DNA from: CATQHD01 sp965202675
GTDB lineage: Bacteria > Actinomycetota > Acidimicrobiia > Spongiisociales > Spongiisociaceae
Direction: 5' to 3'
NCBI GenBank assembly: GCA_965202675.1
Contig: OZ241842.1
Span: forward strand, 496,001 to 560,000
Length of the DNA: 64,000 bases
Part shown: one piece after another, positions 1 to 8,517 of the stretch
Layout: each line of letters starts with the position of its first letter
How positions within the stretch are numbered: position 1 is the stretch's first letter
The notes under the pieces: generated by a model
Seen by the model: the letters and a program-made list of their open reading frames with translations, nothing else
Databases searched by the model: none
What the model was told of the DNA's origin: nothing
Made by a program: the position numbers and the translations under genes

Positions 1-1
1 G

Positions 2-793
2 ATCAACGACGGACAGCATCGGGTCGCTGGCCTCTCGGAGGCGCTTCGCTCTGACTCGAGGCTCGCCACAGACACGATCTCGGTGGTCATTCTCCCCGAC
101 GGAGGCTTGGAACGCAGCCAGCAGATCTTCTCCGACCTCAACCGTACCGTCCACAAGACATCTAAGTCGCTGGACATCCTCTACGACCACCGTCTTCCTA
201 TAAACCGGATCACTATGGCCTGCACCGAGCAGGTCGACCTGTTCAGGCAGCGTATTGACAAGGAACGGGTATCGCTTTCCGTTCGTTCTCCTAAGTTCGC
301 CACCTTGTCTGGGCTACAGCAAGCAAACATTCAGCTACTCGGAAACCCACCCGAAAAGACCGATGAAGAACTTGAAGGCCGCCTGACCGAACTATCGATT
401 GTTTATTGGAACGGTTTGACGGACATAGTCCAGCCGTGGTCAGATATTCGGGATGGCCATATCAAGCCTCAAGAGGCTCGTCAGGAATATATATCTTCCT
501 ACGCACTGGCGCTATGGGCACTCGGCGCAGTCGGCAAGGAACCCCTGGAAGACAGCCTAGCCGAGAATACAGATCCTGTAGATCAGTGGGCAACAATATT
601 CGACGGATTAGCAATGGTTGACTGGCTTAAGACCAACCGCGGCTGGCAGGGTATATGCATGTTAGGTAATGAAGTAATCACACGTGCGCCAACACGCCGG
701 GCGACTGCCGACTACCTCAAGTGGAAGATCGGACTGAAGCCCGAACCACCAGAGCGGGTCATCTCTGAACAACAAAGAAAGGAAAGACCATGA
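2..793 (+). CDS. dndB: DndB-like DGQHR-domain protein, 3' part
   Basis: The reading frame is open from the window edge, so the N-terminus is missing. The first visible codons encode I-N-D-G-Q-H-R, the signature of the DGQHR domain of DndB and relatives, followed by the typical F-S-D-L-N-R and L-Y-D stretches. DndB is the regulatory protein of DNA phosphorothioation (Dnd) systems; DGQHR proteins also occur alone in defence islands. About 263 residues are visible. No dndCDE genes are seen downstream, so its partners, if any, lie before this window. GC is lower than in the neighbouring reductase genes, which suggests acquisition. The family call is fairly secure; membership in an active Dnd system is not. 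Confidence 0.75.
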   Translation: MNDGQHRVAGLSEALRSDSRLATDTISVVILPDGGLERSQQIFSDLNRTVHKTSKSLDILYDHRLPINRITMACTEQVDLFRQRIDKERVSLSVRSPKFATLSGLQQANIQLLGNPPEKTDEELEGRLTELSIVYWNGLTDIVQPWSDIRDGHIKPQEARQEYISSYALALWALGAVGKEPLEDSLAENTDPVDQWATIFDGLAMVDWLKTNRGWQGICMLGNEVITRAPTRRATADYLKWKIGLKPEPPERVISEQQRKERP

Positions 794-1026
794 CCAACCA
801 CGCATGCTCAGATCGGATGGCCGACTTTGGCCCCGAGGACATCGTCCCCTCCGACGCCTACTGGGAACACCACCGACGGGACGACACCGAACCTTGCTTG
901 CTGTCGAAAGCCCGCAAGGCCTACCGTCAGCACCGAGGCTACCAGGGCGGCAACCTGTCGCCAGCGGCCTGGCTGAAACAGTATAAGCCACGACGGTATG
1001 AGAGGATCGTCAGCCTCAACCCATAG
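790..1026 (+). CDS. small hypothetical protein coupled to DndB-like gene
   Basis: This 78-residue protein starts at an ATG overlapping the stop of the DGQHR gene (ATGA, 4 bp), which implies translational coupling. It is rich in charged residues, His and Tyr, with no signal peptide, membrane segment or recognised motif. It ends 3 bp before the convergent SDR gene. I do not recognise the family. The coupling makes it a likely accessory factor of the DndB-like protein; this is inference only. Confidence 0.5.
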   Translation: MTNHACSDRMADFGPEDIVPSDAYWEHHRRDDTEPCLLSKARKAYRQHRGYQGGNLSPAAWLKQYKPRRYERIVSLNP

Positions 1027-1029
1027 ACG

Positions 1030-1788
1030 CTACACGTAGGTCGAGGCGTTGGCGACGCCGCCGTCCACGTCGAGGGTGGCGCCGGTGATCCACGAGGCCC
1101 GGTCGGAGCAGAGGAACGCGACCGCATCGGCGACGTCGACCGGTTCGCCGATCCTGCCGAGCGGGTGGTGGGAGGCGGCGGCCTCCTCGTCCTGCCACAG
1201 CACCTGCGAGAAGCGGGTCCTCACCACCCCGGGGGCCACCGCCACCACCCGCACCGCGGGGGCCAGCTCGGAGGCGAGGTGCCTTGTCAGGTGGATCAGG
1301 CCGGCCTTGGAGATGTCGTAGGCGCCCAGGCCCCGGCCGGGAAGGCGGCCGCCCACCGACGCGTTGTTGCAGATCACGCCGCCCCGCTCCTTCATCCACC
1401 CCTTCCAGGCGGCCTGCGCATACAGCAGCGGACCCAGCAGGTTGATATGCCAGGTGCGTTCCACCGCCCCCGGGTCGACCTCCATCAGGGGCCCGTAGGC
1501 CGGGTTGGAGGCGGCGTTGTTGACCAGGATGTCACAGGATCCGAACCGGTCGAGGACCGTCCGCACCGCCTGCTCCGCCCCCTCCGCCGTGTCCGCCCTC
1601 GCCGCCGCCGGAACCACCCTTTCGGGGTCGCCCAGCCGGGCGGCCGCTTCTTCCAGACTCTCGGCCCTGCGTCCGGTGATCACCACCCCGCGCACCCCGG
1701 CGGCCAAGAAAGCGGCGGCTATAGCCTCCCCGATCCCCCGGGAAGCGCCGGTCACCAGCGCCGCTTTACCGTCCAGGCGTACGTCCAT
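1030..1788 (-). CDS. SDR family NAD(P)-dependent oxidoreductase
   Basis: This 252-residue protein has the classical short-chain dehydrogenase layout: an N-terminal Rossmann motif TGASRGIG near residue 13, NNAAS near residue 90, an active-site Ser segment near 142, the Y-x3-K catalytic pair in YDISKAG near 157, and a C-terminal DVDGG. Length is normal. An AGGGAGGG ribosome site lies just before the ATG. The substrate cannot be read from sequence; the fold resembles 3-oxoacyl-ACP reductase and glucose dehydrogenase types. It is followed on the same strand by a flavin reductase-like gene upstream, so the two may share a transcript. Confidence 0.88.
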   Translation of the reverse strand: MDVRLDGKAALVTGASRGIGEAIAAAFLAAGVRGVVITGRRAESLEEAAARLGDPERVVPAAARADTAEGAEQAVRTVLDRFGSCDILVNNAASNPAYGPLMEVDPGAVERTWHINLLGPLLYAQAAWKGWMKERGGVICNNASVGGRLPGRGLGAYDISKAGLIHLTRHLASELAPAVRVVAVAPGVVRTRFSQVLWQDEEAAASHHPLGRIGEPVDVADAVAFLCSDRASWITGATLDVDGGVANASTYV

Positions 1789-1833
1789 CCGTTCCCTCCC
1801 TGCCGGCCCGCCCCGGCCCGTCAGGGACCGACC

Positions 1834-2337
1834 TCATCGGTGACCGCCCCGCCTCACCCCGCCGTACTTCATCCGGGTGTCCCCCATCCAGGCCGCCCGC
1901 CCGGCGTCTTCGACCGATCCGGCCGCCGCCAGCTCCCCGGCGAACAGGGTGTGGGTGCCGAAGTCGACCGCCCGCCGCACCAGGCATTCCATCCAGGCCA
2001 ACGCCTCCTCGAAGACCGGCGCCCCGGTTATCCCCTCCCGGATCGGGCGGCCGTTCAGCGCCATCCCCTCCTTGACGGCAGGCTTGGAGAACTTGACGAA
2101 CACCCTGGTGTCGTCCGGCGGCCACAGGTTGACGCTGAACGACCCTCCCTCAGAGATGAGCCGGTGGGTAACGGCGCTGTTGTCCACCCCCACCCCGATG
2201 ATGACCGGCTCCATCGACAGCTGGGTGATCCACGAGGCGGTCATGCCGTTCCATTCATCGCCCGACCGGGACCCGATCAGGGCTAGGGCGTTGGGGATCA
2301 TCCACGTGACCCGGTTGACAACCGCCGGTTCCACCAC
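1834..2337 (-). CDS. flavin reductase family protein
   Basis: This protein of about 167 residues has the FMN-binding split-barrel fold of flavin reductases (N-terminal VTWMIPNALALIGS, then NGMTASWITQLS, then SFSVNLW). Such enzymes reduce FMN or FAD with NAD(P)H, often for a partner monooxygenase. The open frame reaches a TTG at 2382, but a strong AAGGAGG site sits just before tandem GTG codons at 2337/2334, so I prefer that start. It lies 45 bp upstream of the SDR gene on the same strand. No partner oxygenase is visible. Confidence 0.78.
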   Translation of the reverse strand: MVEPAVVNRVTWMIPNALALIGSRSGDEWNGMTASWITQLSMEPVIIGVGVDNSAVTHRLISEGGSFSVNLWPPDDTRVFVKFSKPAVKEGMALNGRPIREGITGAPVFEEALAWMECLVRRAVDFGTHTLFAGELAAAGSVEDAGRAAWMGDTRMKYGGVRRGGHR

Positions 2338-2425
2338 CCCGCCTCCTTCCGAACCTTCCTCCGAACGAACCGCGCCGGTCAAAGGCGCAGGCCGAGGATA
2401 ACCGGCCCGGAGGCGGCGGGCTGAT

Positions 2426-2718
2426 TTGTGTCACACCCCCCTCGTATACTGGCAACCGTCCATAAATCGATCACAAACATCGCCGCCCACGGTCCGGACA
2501 GCGGTGATCAGAATCAGGTGACCCGCCCCGGGGACCCGGCACCGAATTTCTTCGAGCGGCGGAGAAGCCCCAAGGGACGAGGAGCCGAAACAGCCGAGCG
2601 ACCGTGATATTCGGGGCGGCCCGGGCCCACGCGCCCCGCGCCCCGAAACGCACCCGGTGGCGGAGGCGGGGGCGGGGCCCGGCGAAGCCGGGGGCTGCGG
2701 TCGAGAGCGCGAAAAACG
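2426..2718 (+). repeat. promoter-hairpin element, copy C (divergent class A)
   Basis: Non-coding element. A TATACT -10-like box lies at 2445-2450, followed by CACAAAC and a hairpin ATCGCCGC/GCGGTGAT at 2479-2508. After a variable stretch comes the GC-rich core at about 2655-2697 (pyrimidine-free run, then GGCCCGGCGAAGCCGGG hairpin) and a GAGAGCGCGAAAAAC motif at 2702. The same order of parts is seen at 5289, 46292 (minus) and 61742. The -35 is not clear here. Confidence 0.5.
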
Positions 2719-3015
2719 GTAGGCAGGAGGTGGTTGAGAGCGCGAAAACCGGTGGACAGGAGCGGCTCGGTGTCCTTCCCGCAGAGACGGTTGACAAGGT
2801 TGGCGGCTAATCGGACTTCAAGCCGTGCACATGATCTCGATTCCCGGCCGCCGGCCAGGCCGGGGTGGTCAACAAGGTTGGCGGACTAATCGGGCTTCGA
2901 GGGATAGTTCCTCCCCCTCTCGGCTCCGAAGAGCCGGTTTGGTGCTGGGTGTTTGGCCGTTGAGAGCGCAAAAGGGTGAAAAGATGCGGGTTGGGAGCGC
3001 GAAAACGGTGGACAG
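2702..3015 (+). repeat. cluster of GAGAGCGCGAAAAC motifs and 30-bp direct repeats
   Basis: Intergenic region before the universal-stress gene. The motif GAGAGCGCGAAAA, mostly followed by CGGTGGACAGG or close variants, occurs at about 2702, 2735, 2961 and 2993. A second direct repeat, GACAAGGTTGGCGGCTAAT and a near copy, starts at about 2790 and 2869. No open frame here looks like a protein. The remaining sequence to 3252 shows nothing else I can name. Confidence 0.5.
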
Positions 3016-3252
3016 GTGCGGGCGGGCCGGGCTTTCGGAGGGTAGTAATCCGGTGCTGCCGTGCGCGGCTCCCTATTCGGAGAGGCGCCGGCGCAGACAC
3101 TCGATGCGGGCAGTAACTGTTGCCCGATACGCGAAGGCGCGCAAACTTCCCGGCTCGACGAGGACACTGCCCCTGTGAAATAGCAGAAGAGCCGGCCGGC
3201 GGGGCGGGGCGTGTCCCCGGCTTTCGCGTTCTCCTATTAGATTGTTCGATAA

Positions 3253-3762
3253 ATGCACGTGCTCGTAGCAACCGCCGGGGTGTTGCCGCCGGAACCGGTC
3301 GCCGACTTCGTGGAGGTTCTGGCCGGACCGGACGGCCGGGTGACGGTCATGAACGTCACCCAGGAACCCTGCGAGTTCGTGGGCGAGCTGTCCCCCGACG
3401 AGTGGCGGCCCTTCGACGCCGAAGAGGGAGCGCCGCCGCCGCCCCCCGGCGCCCGCAGCGAGACCGACCGGTACGTCCAGGAGAGGGGCACCAAGATGGT
3501 GGCGCCGGTGCTGGCCGCCCTGGAAAGCCGCCGCATCCGGCCGGCTACGTTATTCGTAAAGGGAGACGACGTGGCGGAGGCGATCGTGGCCGCCGCCGAG
3601 CGGATCGACGCCGATGCCATCGTGCTGGGCGCCACCCGCCGCCTGTTCGACGAGTCGGCCTGGACCAGCGTCTCCATGATGGTTGCCGCCGCTTCCCGGC
3701 TCCCGGTGCTGCTGATCCCCGCCCCGGCCAAACCGGCCGCCCCCGACGGCGGGAACGACTGA
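3253..3762 (+). CDS. universal stress protein (UspA) family
   Basis: This 169-residue single-domain protein has the Usp alpha/beta layout: N-terminal MHVLVATAG strand, an internal ADAIVLGATRR segment and the C-terminal RLPVLLIPAP strand. The usual ATP-binding pattern G-x2-G-x9-G-S is only partly kept (GATRRLFDESAWTSVS), so nucleotide binding is uncertain. The stretch near residues 55-65 is rich in Pro. No clear Shine-Dalgarno sequence precedes the ATG. It is followed on the same strand by the YccF-type gene. Confidence 0.72.
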   Translation: MHVLVATAGVLPPEPVADFVEVLAGPDGRVTVMNVTQEPCEFVGELSPDEWRPFDAEEGAPPPPPGARSETDRYVQERGTKMVAPVLAALESRRIRPATLFVKGDDVAEAIVAAAERIDADAIVLGATRRLFDESAWTSVSMMVAAASRLPVLLIPAPAKPAAPDGGND

Positions 3763-3893
3763 ACGAACAACCAGGCGGGCGGACAACACCCCGGCTCCCC
3801 CGCCGGGCGGCCCGGAATTGTCACACTCCCCTTCCACACTGGGCCGCCGGCTATCGGATCAAGCAAGAAAGCGAACAAGAAAGGACGGCCCCG

Positions 3894-4319
3894 ATGCGGC
3901 TGATCGGAAACATCCTGTGGCTGTTGCTGGGCGGTTTGGGGCTGGCAATCTCCTACCTGCTGGCGGGAATCTTCTTCATGGTGCTGATCATCACCATCCC
4001 GTTCGGCGTCCAATCCTTCAAACTGGCCGGATACTCCCTGTGGCCGTTCGGGCGGGCGGTGGTTCAGCGGCCCGGCCGCTCGGCTTCGGCGTCCTGCGCG
4101 GGCAACGTCCTGTGGATACTCCTGGCCGGATGGTGGCTGGCAATCGCCCACGCCCTGTGCGGCGCAATCCTGATGATCACCATCATCGGCATCCCGTTCG
4201 GAGCGGCCCACTTCAAGCTGGCCGGCCTCGCGCTCACCCCCTTCGGCGCCGAGGTGGTAAACCTGGAAGAAACCCAGGGCCGGACGGTGATCGTCCAGGT
4301 CGCCCCGCTCGACAGGTAG
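3894..4319 (+). CDS. YccF domain-containing inner membrane protein
   Basis: This 141-residue protein contains two tandem YccF (DUF307) repeats. Each has a GN(I/V)LW start, two hydrophobic membrane segments and the signature I-P-F-G followed by F-K-L-A-G. The first repeat covers about residues 4-53, the second 68-118. Function is unknown; it acts in the cytoplasmic membrane. I chose the ATG at 3894 because it is preceded by an AAGGAC-type site and gives the family's usual length. The open frame extends further upstream but without similarity. A lipoprotein gene follows 9 bp downstream. Confidence 0.85.
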   Translation: MRLIGNILWLLLGGLGLAISYLLAGIFFMVLIITIPFGVQSFKLAGYSLWPFGRAVVQRPGRSASASCAGNVLWILLAGWWLAIAHALCGAILMITIIGIPFGAAHFKLAGLALTPFGAEVVNLEETQGRTVIVQVAPLDR

Positions 4320-4328
4320 TTCAAAACA

Positions 4329-5243
4329 ATGAAGAGATATTTCGGAAAGCCCCCGGCTGCGGCTGCGGCGGTTACTGCCTTCTGCCTCGCGGCGGCCTCC
4401 TGCGGAGGCTGGACATCATCCGAGGACACCGCCCCGCCCGCCCCGGTTTCCACGACGGCTCCTCCGGCCGCCGCCTCGACCGCCGCTCCGGATCCGACGA
4501 CTGCTGCGGCCAGCCCGTTGCCGTCCTGCGGGGGAGAGTTCACGTCCGGGGGCGTACTGCCCTCCCTGGGGTCGGCCCAGGGGGACGGCGTTCATATCGC
4601 CGGGGTCTCCCACTTCCACACCGAGGGCTGCGAACGGCTGGAGGTATTACTCACTGCTTCTGACGGGTCGCCCTCCTCCGCCCTGCCGCCGGCGGAAGTG
4701 GAGCTGATGGCCGACGCCGGATTGCTGCGGATGAGCTTTGACCCGGCGGTGCAGACCACCTCCATCACCGACGCGTCCTTCTCTGGCGGACTGTTTAACA
4801 GCGTGTACGTGGTGCGGGGGCTGGACGGCCGCCTGTTCGTAGACGCCCACCTGTCCCGCTCGGTGGAAGCCGCGGCGGAGGCCGGCCCCTCCCGGCTGAC
4901 AGTCGTCCTGCGGGGGGCCGACGGATACCCTTCATCCAGACCGTCTGCTTCGTCCTCGACGGTGGTAACCAGCCCGGCGTGGTATGACGACGTCTCCTAT
5001 CCGATCACGGTTACCGGCTACGCCCGCAATTTCGAGGCCAACGTGATCGGCTTCACAACCAGCCCCGACGGAACGGCGGGCCCCGTCTACCACACCTCCT
5101 CCGCCGACTACATACAAACCTGGGGGGAGTTCCGCCTGCTCATCGAGGAGGGACCCGCCGGCCCGGTTACTCTGAGCGCGGGCGATTACGACGCCGAATC
5201 CGACGACTTCCATGGAGTCCATCTGCCGCTCACCGCCCGATAA
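4329..5243 (+). CDS. secreted lipoprotein of unknown function
   Basis: This 304-residue protein starts with a lipoprotein signal peptide (basic MKRYFGK, hydrophobic core, lipobox LAAASC with the modified Cys near residue 25). A Thr/Ala/Pro-rich linker (about 30-60) leads to a globular domain with a few Cys residues. It should be anchored on the outer face of the membrane. I do not recognise the domain. It lies 9 bp after the YccF gene, so co-transcription is likely. Confidence 0.7.
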   Translation: MKRYFGKPPAAAAAVTAFCLAAASCGGWTSSEDTAPPAPVSTTAPPAAASTAAPDPTTAAASPLPSCGGEFTSGGVLPSLGSAQGDGVHIAGVSHFHTEGCERLEVLLTASDGSPSSALPPAEVELMADAGLLRMSFDPAVQTTSITDASFSGGLFNSVYVVRGLDGRLFVDAHLSRSVEAAAEAGPSRLTVVLRGADGYPSSRPSASSSTVVTSPAWYDDVSYPITVTGYARNFEANVIGFTTSPDGTAGPVYHTSSADYIQTWGEFRLLIEEGPAGPVTLSAGDYDAESDDFHGVHLPLTAR

Positions 5244-5288
5244 ACCCGACGGCCGGCAAGGTTTTTTTCGCGTTCCGGGACAAGGGTA

Positions 5289-5510
5289 TTGGGTTTGTCA
5301 TAGATCTGCGGTACTATGTGTGTGCTGACACACAAACACCGCCGCCGGAGTTCCGGAGAGCGCGGCGGTCATTATCGGAACCTCGGCAGGCCGGGCGCCG
5401 GCGCCCGAACAGGGGCGGCGCGTCCGGGCGGCGGATCCGATGCTGGTGGTGGAGGCGGGGGCGGGCCCGGCGTAGCCGGGGGCGTGTGGCTGGTTTTTCG
5501 CGTTCTCGGA
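5289..5510 (+). repeat. promoter-hairpin element, class A copy 1
   Basis: A TTGGGT box (5289-5294), 17-bp spacer and TACTAT (5312-5317) form a sigma70-type promoter. Thirteen bases later CACAAAC begins, followed by a strong hairpin ACCGCCGC/GCGGCGGT with an inner CGG/CCG stem (5338-5369). A GC-rich core with GGGCCCGGCGTAGCCGGGG follows at about 5446-5482, ending in GGTTTTTCGCGTTCTCGG. Nearly the whole 220 bp is repeated at 61742-61963. Short open frames here overlap the hairpins and have no protein character. The stretch 5511-5743 shows nothing else I can name. Confidence 0.6.
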
Positions 5511-5743
5511 TGGTGGGGCGGGTGTAGAAATCGGATAGTGTGTGGGAGTAGAAAAGGGCGGCGGTTCGGCTTGAGCATCCGGTTGTCTTCGAGGCCAGTA
5601 GGAGTCGTTGGCCTGTGGAACCTGTGTGAAGGTGCAGTTCGGCTTGATTATCCGGTGTCTTCGGGGCCGCCGCCGACTCTGCATCCCCCCGGGCGGCAGG
5701 TCGCCTGATTCACTGCAGCCCCGAATCTGCTAGAGTATGTGTT

Positions 5744-6553
5744 GTGAGCAGCTTGCAGCAATACCTCCGGCGGAAGTTTCCCCAGATCGCCGATTTCATT
5801 CAAACCCGCGACGGCAGGCCAGCCCTGGTCGACAACGGAAAACCTCTGGCATTTCTCCTGGACCCCGACGAATGGGCGGGGTGGGATAACGCGATATATG
5901 ACCGCGAGTTCGACCGTCATGAAGTTCCTGGTTACTATACCTTGTATAAAAATCTATTCGGCGAACATCGGATAGATGACAACACCGATTACGACGAACA
6001 TTTGTTTATGGTTTCTATCATATCAAATATCAAATGCTTGAACGAAGGTATCATCAGAGAGCTGGATCATATCAATTCTCATTGCGTCTATCCTTTGCTC
6101 AGAACTTGGATCGAGAGATGCGCCTTGACAATATACGTAACCGACAACCCGCACTATATTATGGTCATGGAAGGAATGGACAAAGAAACTCTTGTGAGCA
6201 ACAGCAGTTTGATGAAATATGCTCTGGCAAAAAACGAGGAATTGAAAGAGTTGCACGACTCGTTGTCCGGGGCGATACTCTACAAAAGTGAAAGGATGTT
6301 GTTGCCTTTCACAAATTTGGATACCCAAGAGTATACCAACACTGTATCTCATACAGATCTGCCGCAAGACGATGACCTGAACCTGGAAGAACACATTGCC
6401 GGTTTGTCAGAACTCAGCCTTCGCCTGATTGAGCGTTTTATAGAAACCAGAGTTCTGAAGTATTGCAAATCGAAATCGTGTCCTCCATCAGGGCGGTGTC
6501 ATGACGGGCGGCGATCTTTGACCAGTCGCCGGACGCCATCACGGAATACCTGA
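5744..6553 (+). CDS. hypothetical protein, low GC, defence-island neighbour
   Basis: This 269-residue protein starts at a GTG. Its first 50 residues (VDNGKPLAFLLDPDEW) recall antitoxins of the Phd/YefM kind, in which a similar strand and helix bind DNA; this is weak. The middle (LLRTWIERCALTIY and following) resembles the helical DUF5677 type. GC is far lower than in the lipoprotein gene before it. The last 18-20 residues read antisense through the 3' end of the convergent DUF4276 gene (55-bp overlap) and look like read-through after loss of a stop. Function unknown. Confidence 0.5.
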   Translation: MSSLQQYLRRKFPQIADFIQTRDGRPALVDNGKPLAFLLDPDEWAGWDNAIYDREFDRHEVPGYYTLYKNLFGEHRIDDNTDYDEHLFMVSIISNIKCLNEGIIRELDHINSHCVYPLLRTWIERCALTIYVTDNPHYIMVMEGMDKETLVSNSSLMKYALAKNEELKELHDSLSGAILYKSERMLLPFTNLDTQEYTNTVSHTDLPQDDDLNLEEHIAGLSELSLRLIERFIETRVLKYCKSKSCPPSGRCHDGRRSLTSRRTPSRNT

Positions 6554-7161
6554 AAGCTCTTTGACCGGTTTCGGTCTACTTTGACATGGGGGGCAATTTT
6601 TTGGGCCCACTCGCATTTGATGCGCCCTGCCTCCGGGTAGCCCAACTTCTTCAGCCGCGCAGAACCTCCCTGGTGGACGGCATCTGCCAACACCTCCCAA
6701 GCGCCGCAGATGCTGTCCGGCTCATAGCGGTTCAGAACAGGTTGTTTTGCCCGAGGATAGGCGGCCTTCACCGCATCCACATCTCCCAACAGCCATGCTT
6801 CGATTTCTTCGATTGCAATTCTGAACAACGCTGTCGGCCGTGGGTTGCATTGATCCAATACCTCCAACAACTCATTCTTGAAGGATACACAATCTCTGTC
6901 GTCCAAGTCCGCCACCACGATAACCGCCCAACCTTCGGGCAAGCTGTTGTCGTATCCATTCAATAACCTAGGCAGGTTATTCAACAACAATCTATTGCTG
7001 ATATTGCCGGTTATGCTCCCTTTCTTGGGAAGACGTCCTATTCCTTTATAGGGATGCATTCTCCACGAAAAATCAATCCCGTCGGCGTCCGATATATTTT
7101 TAAGTAAAAGATCGACAGCTATAGACCCCGATCGATCCTCTACCAATACTTCGAGATGCAC
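6499..7161 (-). CDS. DUF4276 (TOPRIM-like) protein, probable effector of ATPase pair
   Basis: This 220-residue protein carries the DUF4276 pattern: N-terminal L-V-E-D (the acidic start of a TOPRIM-like fold), VVADLDDRDC near residue 85 (D-x-D type metal site) and AIEEIEAWLLGD near 120. TOPRIM-like folds are metal-dependent nucleases or topoisomerase domains. It starts 6 bp after the stop of the AAA ATPase gene, so the two form one operon. ATPase plus TOPRIM-type pairs (OLD, PARIS, Gabija) are anti-phage systems that act by nuclease attack or abortive infection. The defence role is inferred. Confidence 0.72.
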   Translation of the reverse strand: MHLEVLVEDRSGSIAVDLLLKNISDADGIDFSWRMHPYKGIGRLPKKGSITGNISNRLLLNNLPRLLNGYDNSLPEGWAVIVVADLDDRDCVSFKNELLEVLDQCNPRPTALFRIAIEEIEAWLLGDVDAVKAAYPRAKQPVLNRYEPDSICGAWEVLADAVHQGGSARLKKLGYPEAGRIKCEWAQKIAPHVKVDRNRSKSFQVFRDGVRRLVKDRRPS

Positions 7162-7167
7162 CGCTGG

Positions 7168-8460
7168 CTACCTGTGGTCCAGATAATCACTGTACCAAAG
7201 ACTGCCGAGCGGCAGGCCTTGCTCCACCATTTCGTTGACAATCGAGTCGTTGCTGGCTCTGCTTATAGTGGAGAAACCATCGTCCTGCTTGTCCAAGACC
7301 CATGTCTCGTCCGGGTTCAGGAAATCTATAAAATATGGTTGATGGGTCGTGATAAAAACCTGTGATGCATTTTTACTGCGCGTCGCATGATCGCGAAGTT
7401 CGCCAGCCAACACTTCCAGCAGCTTGTGGTAGAGACCGTTCTCCGGTTCCTCGATGCAGATGAACGGCGGCGGCTGTGGATCCTCCAACATCAGCAGGTA
7501 AGCAAACAACTTTAGCGTCCCATCGGACATCTGTTGGGCGTAGAAGGGATCATCAAAGCCGCGGTCGTTGAATCGGAGCAACAATCTGCCATCGGGGCTC
7601 AACTCTGTCGCTATCTGTTCAACACCTGGAACCCTTTCGGCAATTTTATTGAGGATGTCCTTAAAATTATAGGCGTGTTCTCGTTCCATATATTGAACAA
7701 CGTTGCCCAGGTTGTCTCCATGAATATTCAAGTGTTTTTGAGGGCCGGCCAACGGCAGACTGCGGGCAGCATCCGGCGTGAAATAGCTTAGATACCATCC
7801 TTCGATAAACCGACGGAAGTCTGATATCCTGGGGTGTTGTTTCAAAGCTCCCAAGGTGGCTATGCCAAGCTTTCTCTTATCTTGTAACTCTATTACTTCC
7901 TTCTCAGCACTCTCTTCTTCTCTAGCCTCTCTTATGATTCGCTCGATATAAGATTCTTCTAAATCGGATTGCGGTGCTTTATCTTCCCGCTCTCCTGGCG
8001 AATCTCCCTTCCAGGCTACACCTCGGCCCTCATTCATCATCAAGAAGGAAAAGGGTCTGCCGTAACTTATACCTTTGCGTCGTTGGCGAAGTCGCTCTTG
8101 AGTTACAATAGGTCGTCCTGAGGCATCCGTACCTATCGCAAGCTCATAAGTAATCGGTCGTGCTCTCGCCTTTTCTCGATAATAGACCTCGAACTCAATC
8201 GGTCTATTGACACCCAGAGAGCGGATACGCTGATATCCACCCCGGCCTCTGGCATCACAAGCTTCCTCAACACCCAGCTTGAGGCAATCTGCCAGAAATC
8301 CGAAAGCATCAAATAATGAGCTCTTGCCTACACCATTCTTTCCTATTACTGCGGTAAGAGGAGTCAACGGTTCTACATCTTGTGTATTCCACAGCTTTCC
8401 GAGTGTTACGTCTTTCAACACCCGGTAGTTCCTGATTCGTATCCCTTCGATTCCTGCCAT
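7168..8460 (-). CDS. AAA family ATPase (AAA_21 / OLD-like)
   Basis: This 430-residue SMC/OLD-type ATPase has an N-terminal IRNYRVLKDV, Walker A GKNGVGKSS near residue 40, an ABC-like signature region (QQMSDGTLKLFAYL) and Walker B FICIEEPENGLY near 340, then ITTHQPYF (H-loop). Such ATPases usually form dimers that sense a trigger and control a nuclease partner, here the DUF4276 protein 6 bp downstream. GC is low relative to flanking genes, in line with transfer. No nuclease domain is fused. Confidence 0.82.
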   Translation of the reverse strand: MAGIEGIRIRNYRVLKDVTLGKLWNTQDVEPLTPLTAVIGKNGVGKSSLFDAFGFLADCLKLGVEEACDARGRGGYQRIRSLGVNRPIEFEVYYREKARARPITYELAIGTDASGRPIVTQERLRQRRKGISYGRPFSFLMMNEGRGVAWKGDSPGEREDKAPQSDLEESYIERIIREAREEESAEKEVIELQDKRKLGIATLGALKQHPRISDFRRFIEGWYLSYFTPDAARSLPLAGPQKHLNIHGDNLGNVVQYMEREHAYNFKDILNKIAERVPGVEQIATELSPDGRLLLRFNDRGFDDPFYAQQMSDGTLKLFAYLLMLEDPQPPPFICIEEPENGLYHKLLEVLAGELRDHATRSKNASQVFITTHQPYFIDFLNPDETWVLDKQDDGFSTISRASNDSIVNEMVEQGLPLGSLWYSDYLDHR

Positions 8461-8517
8461 GATTCAGACCTTACCACAGAACGGGAACCTTGGCCTTCAA
8501 TATTTCGAGATAATTAG

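Noticed and set aside
5316..5708. 130-codon open frame
   Set aside because: It lies in the class A element, reads through hairpins and is Gly/Arg-rich; the matching region at 61742 does not preserve it as protein.
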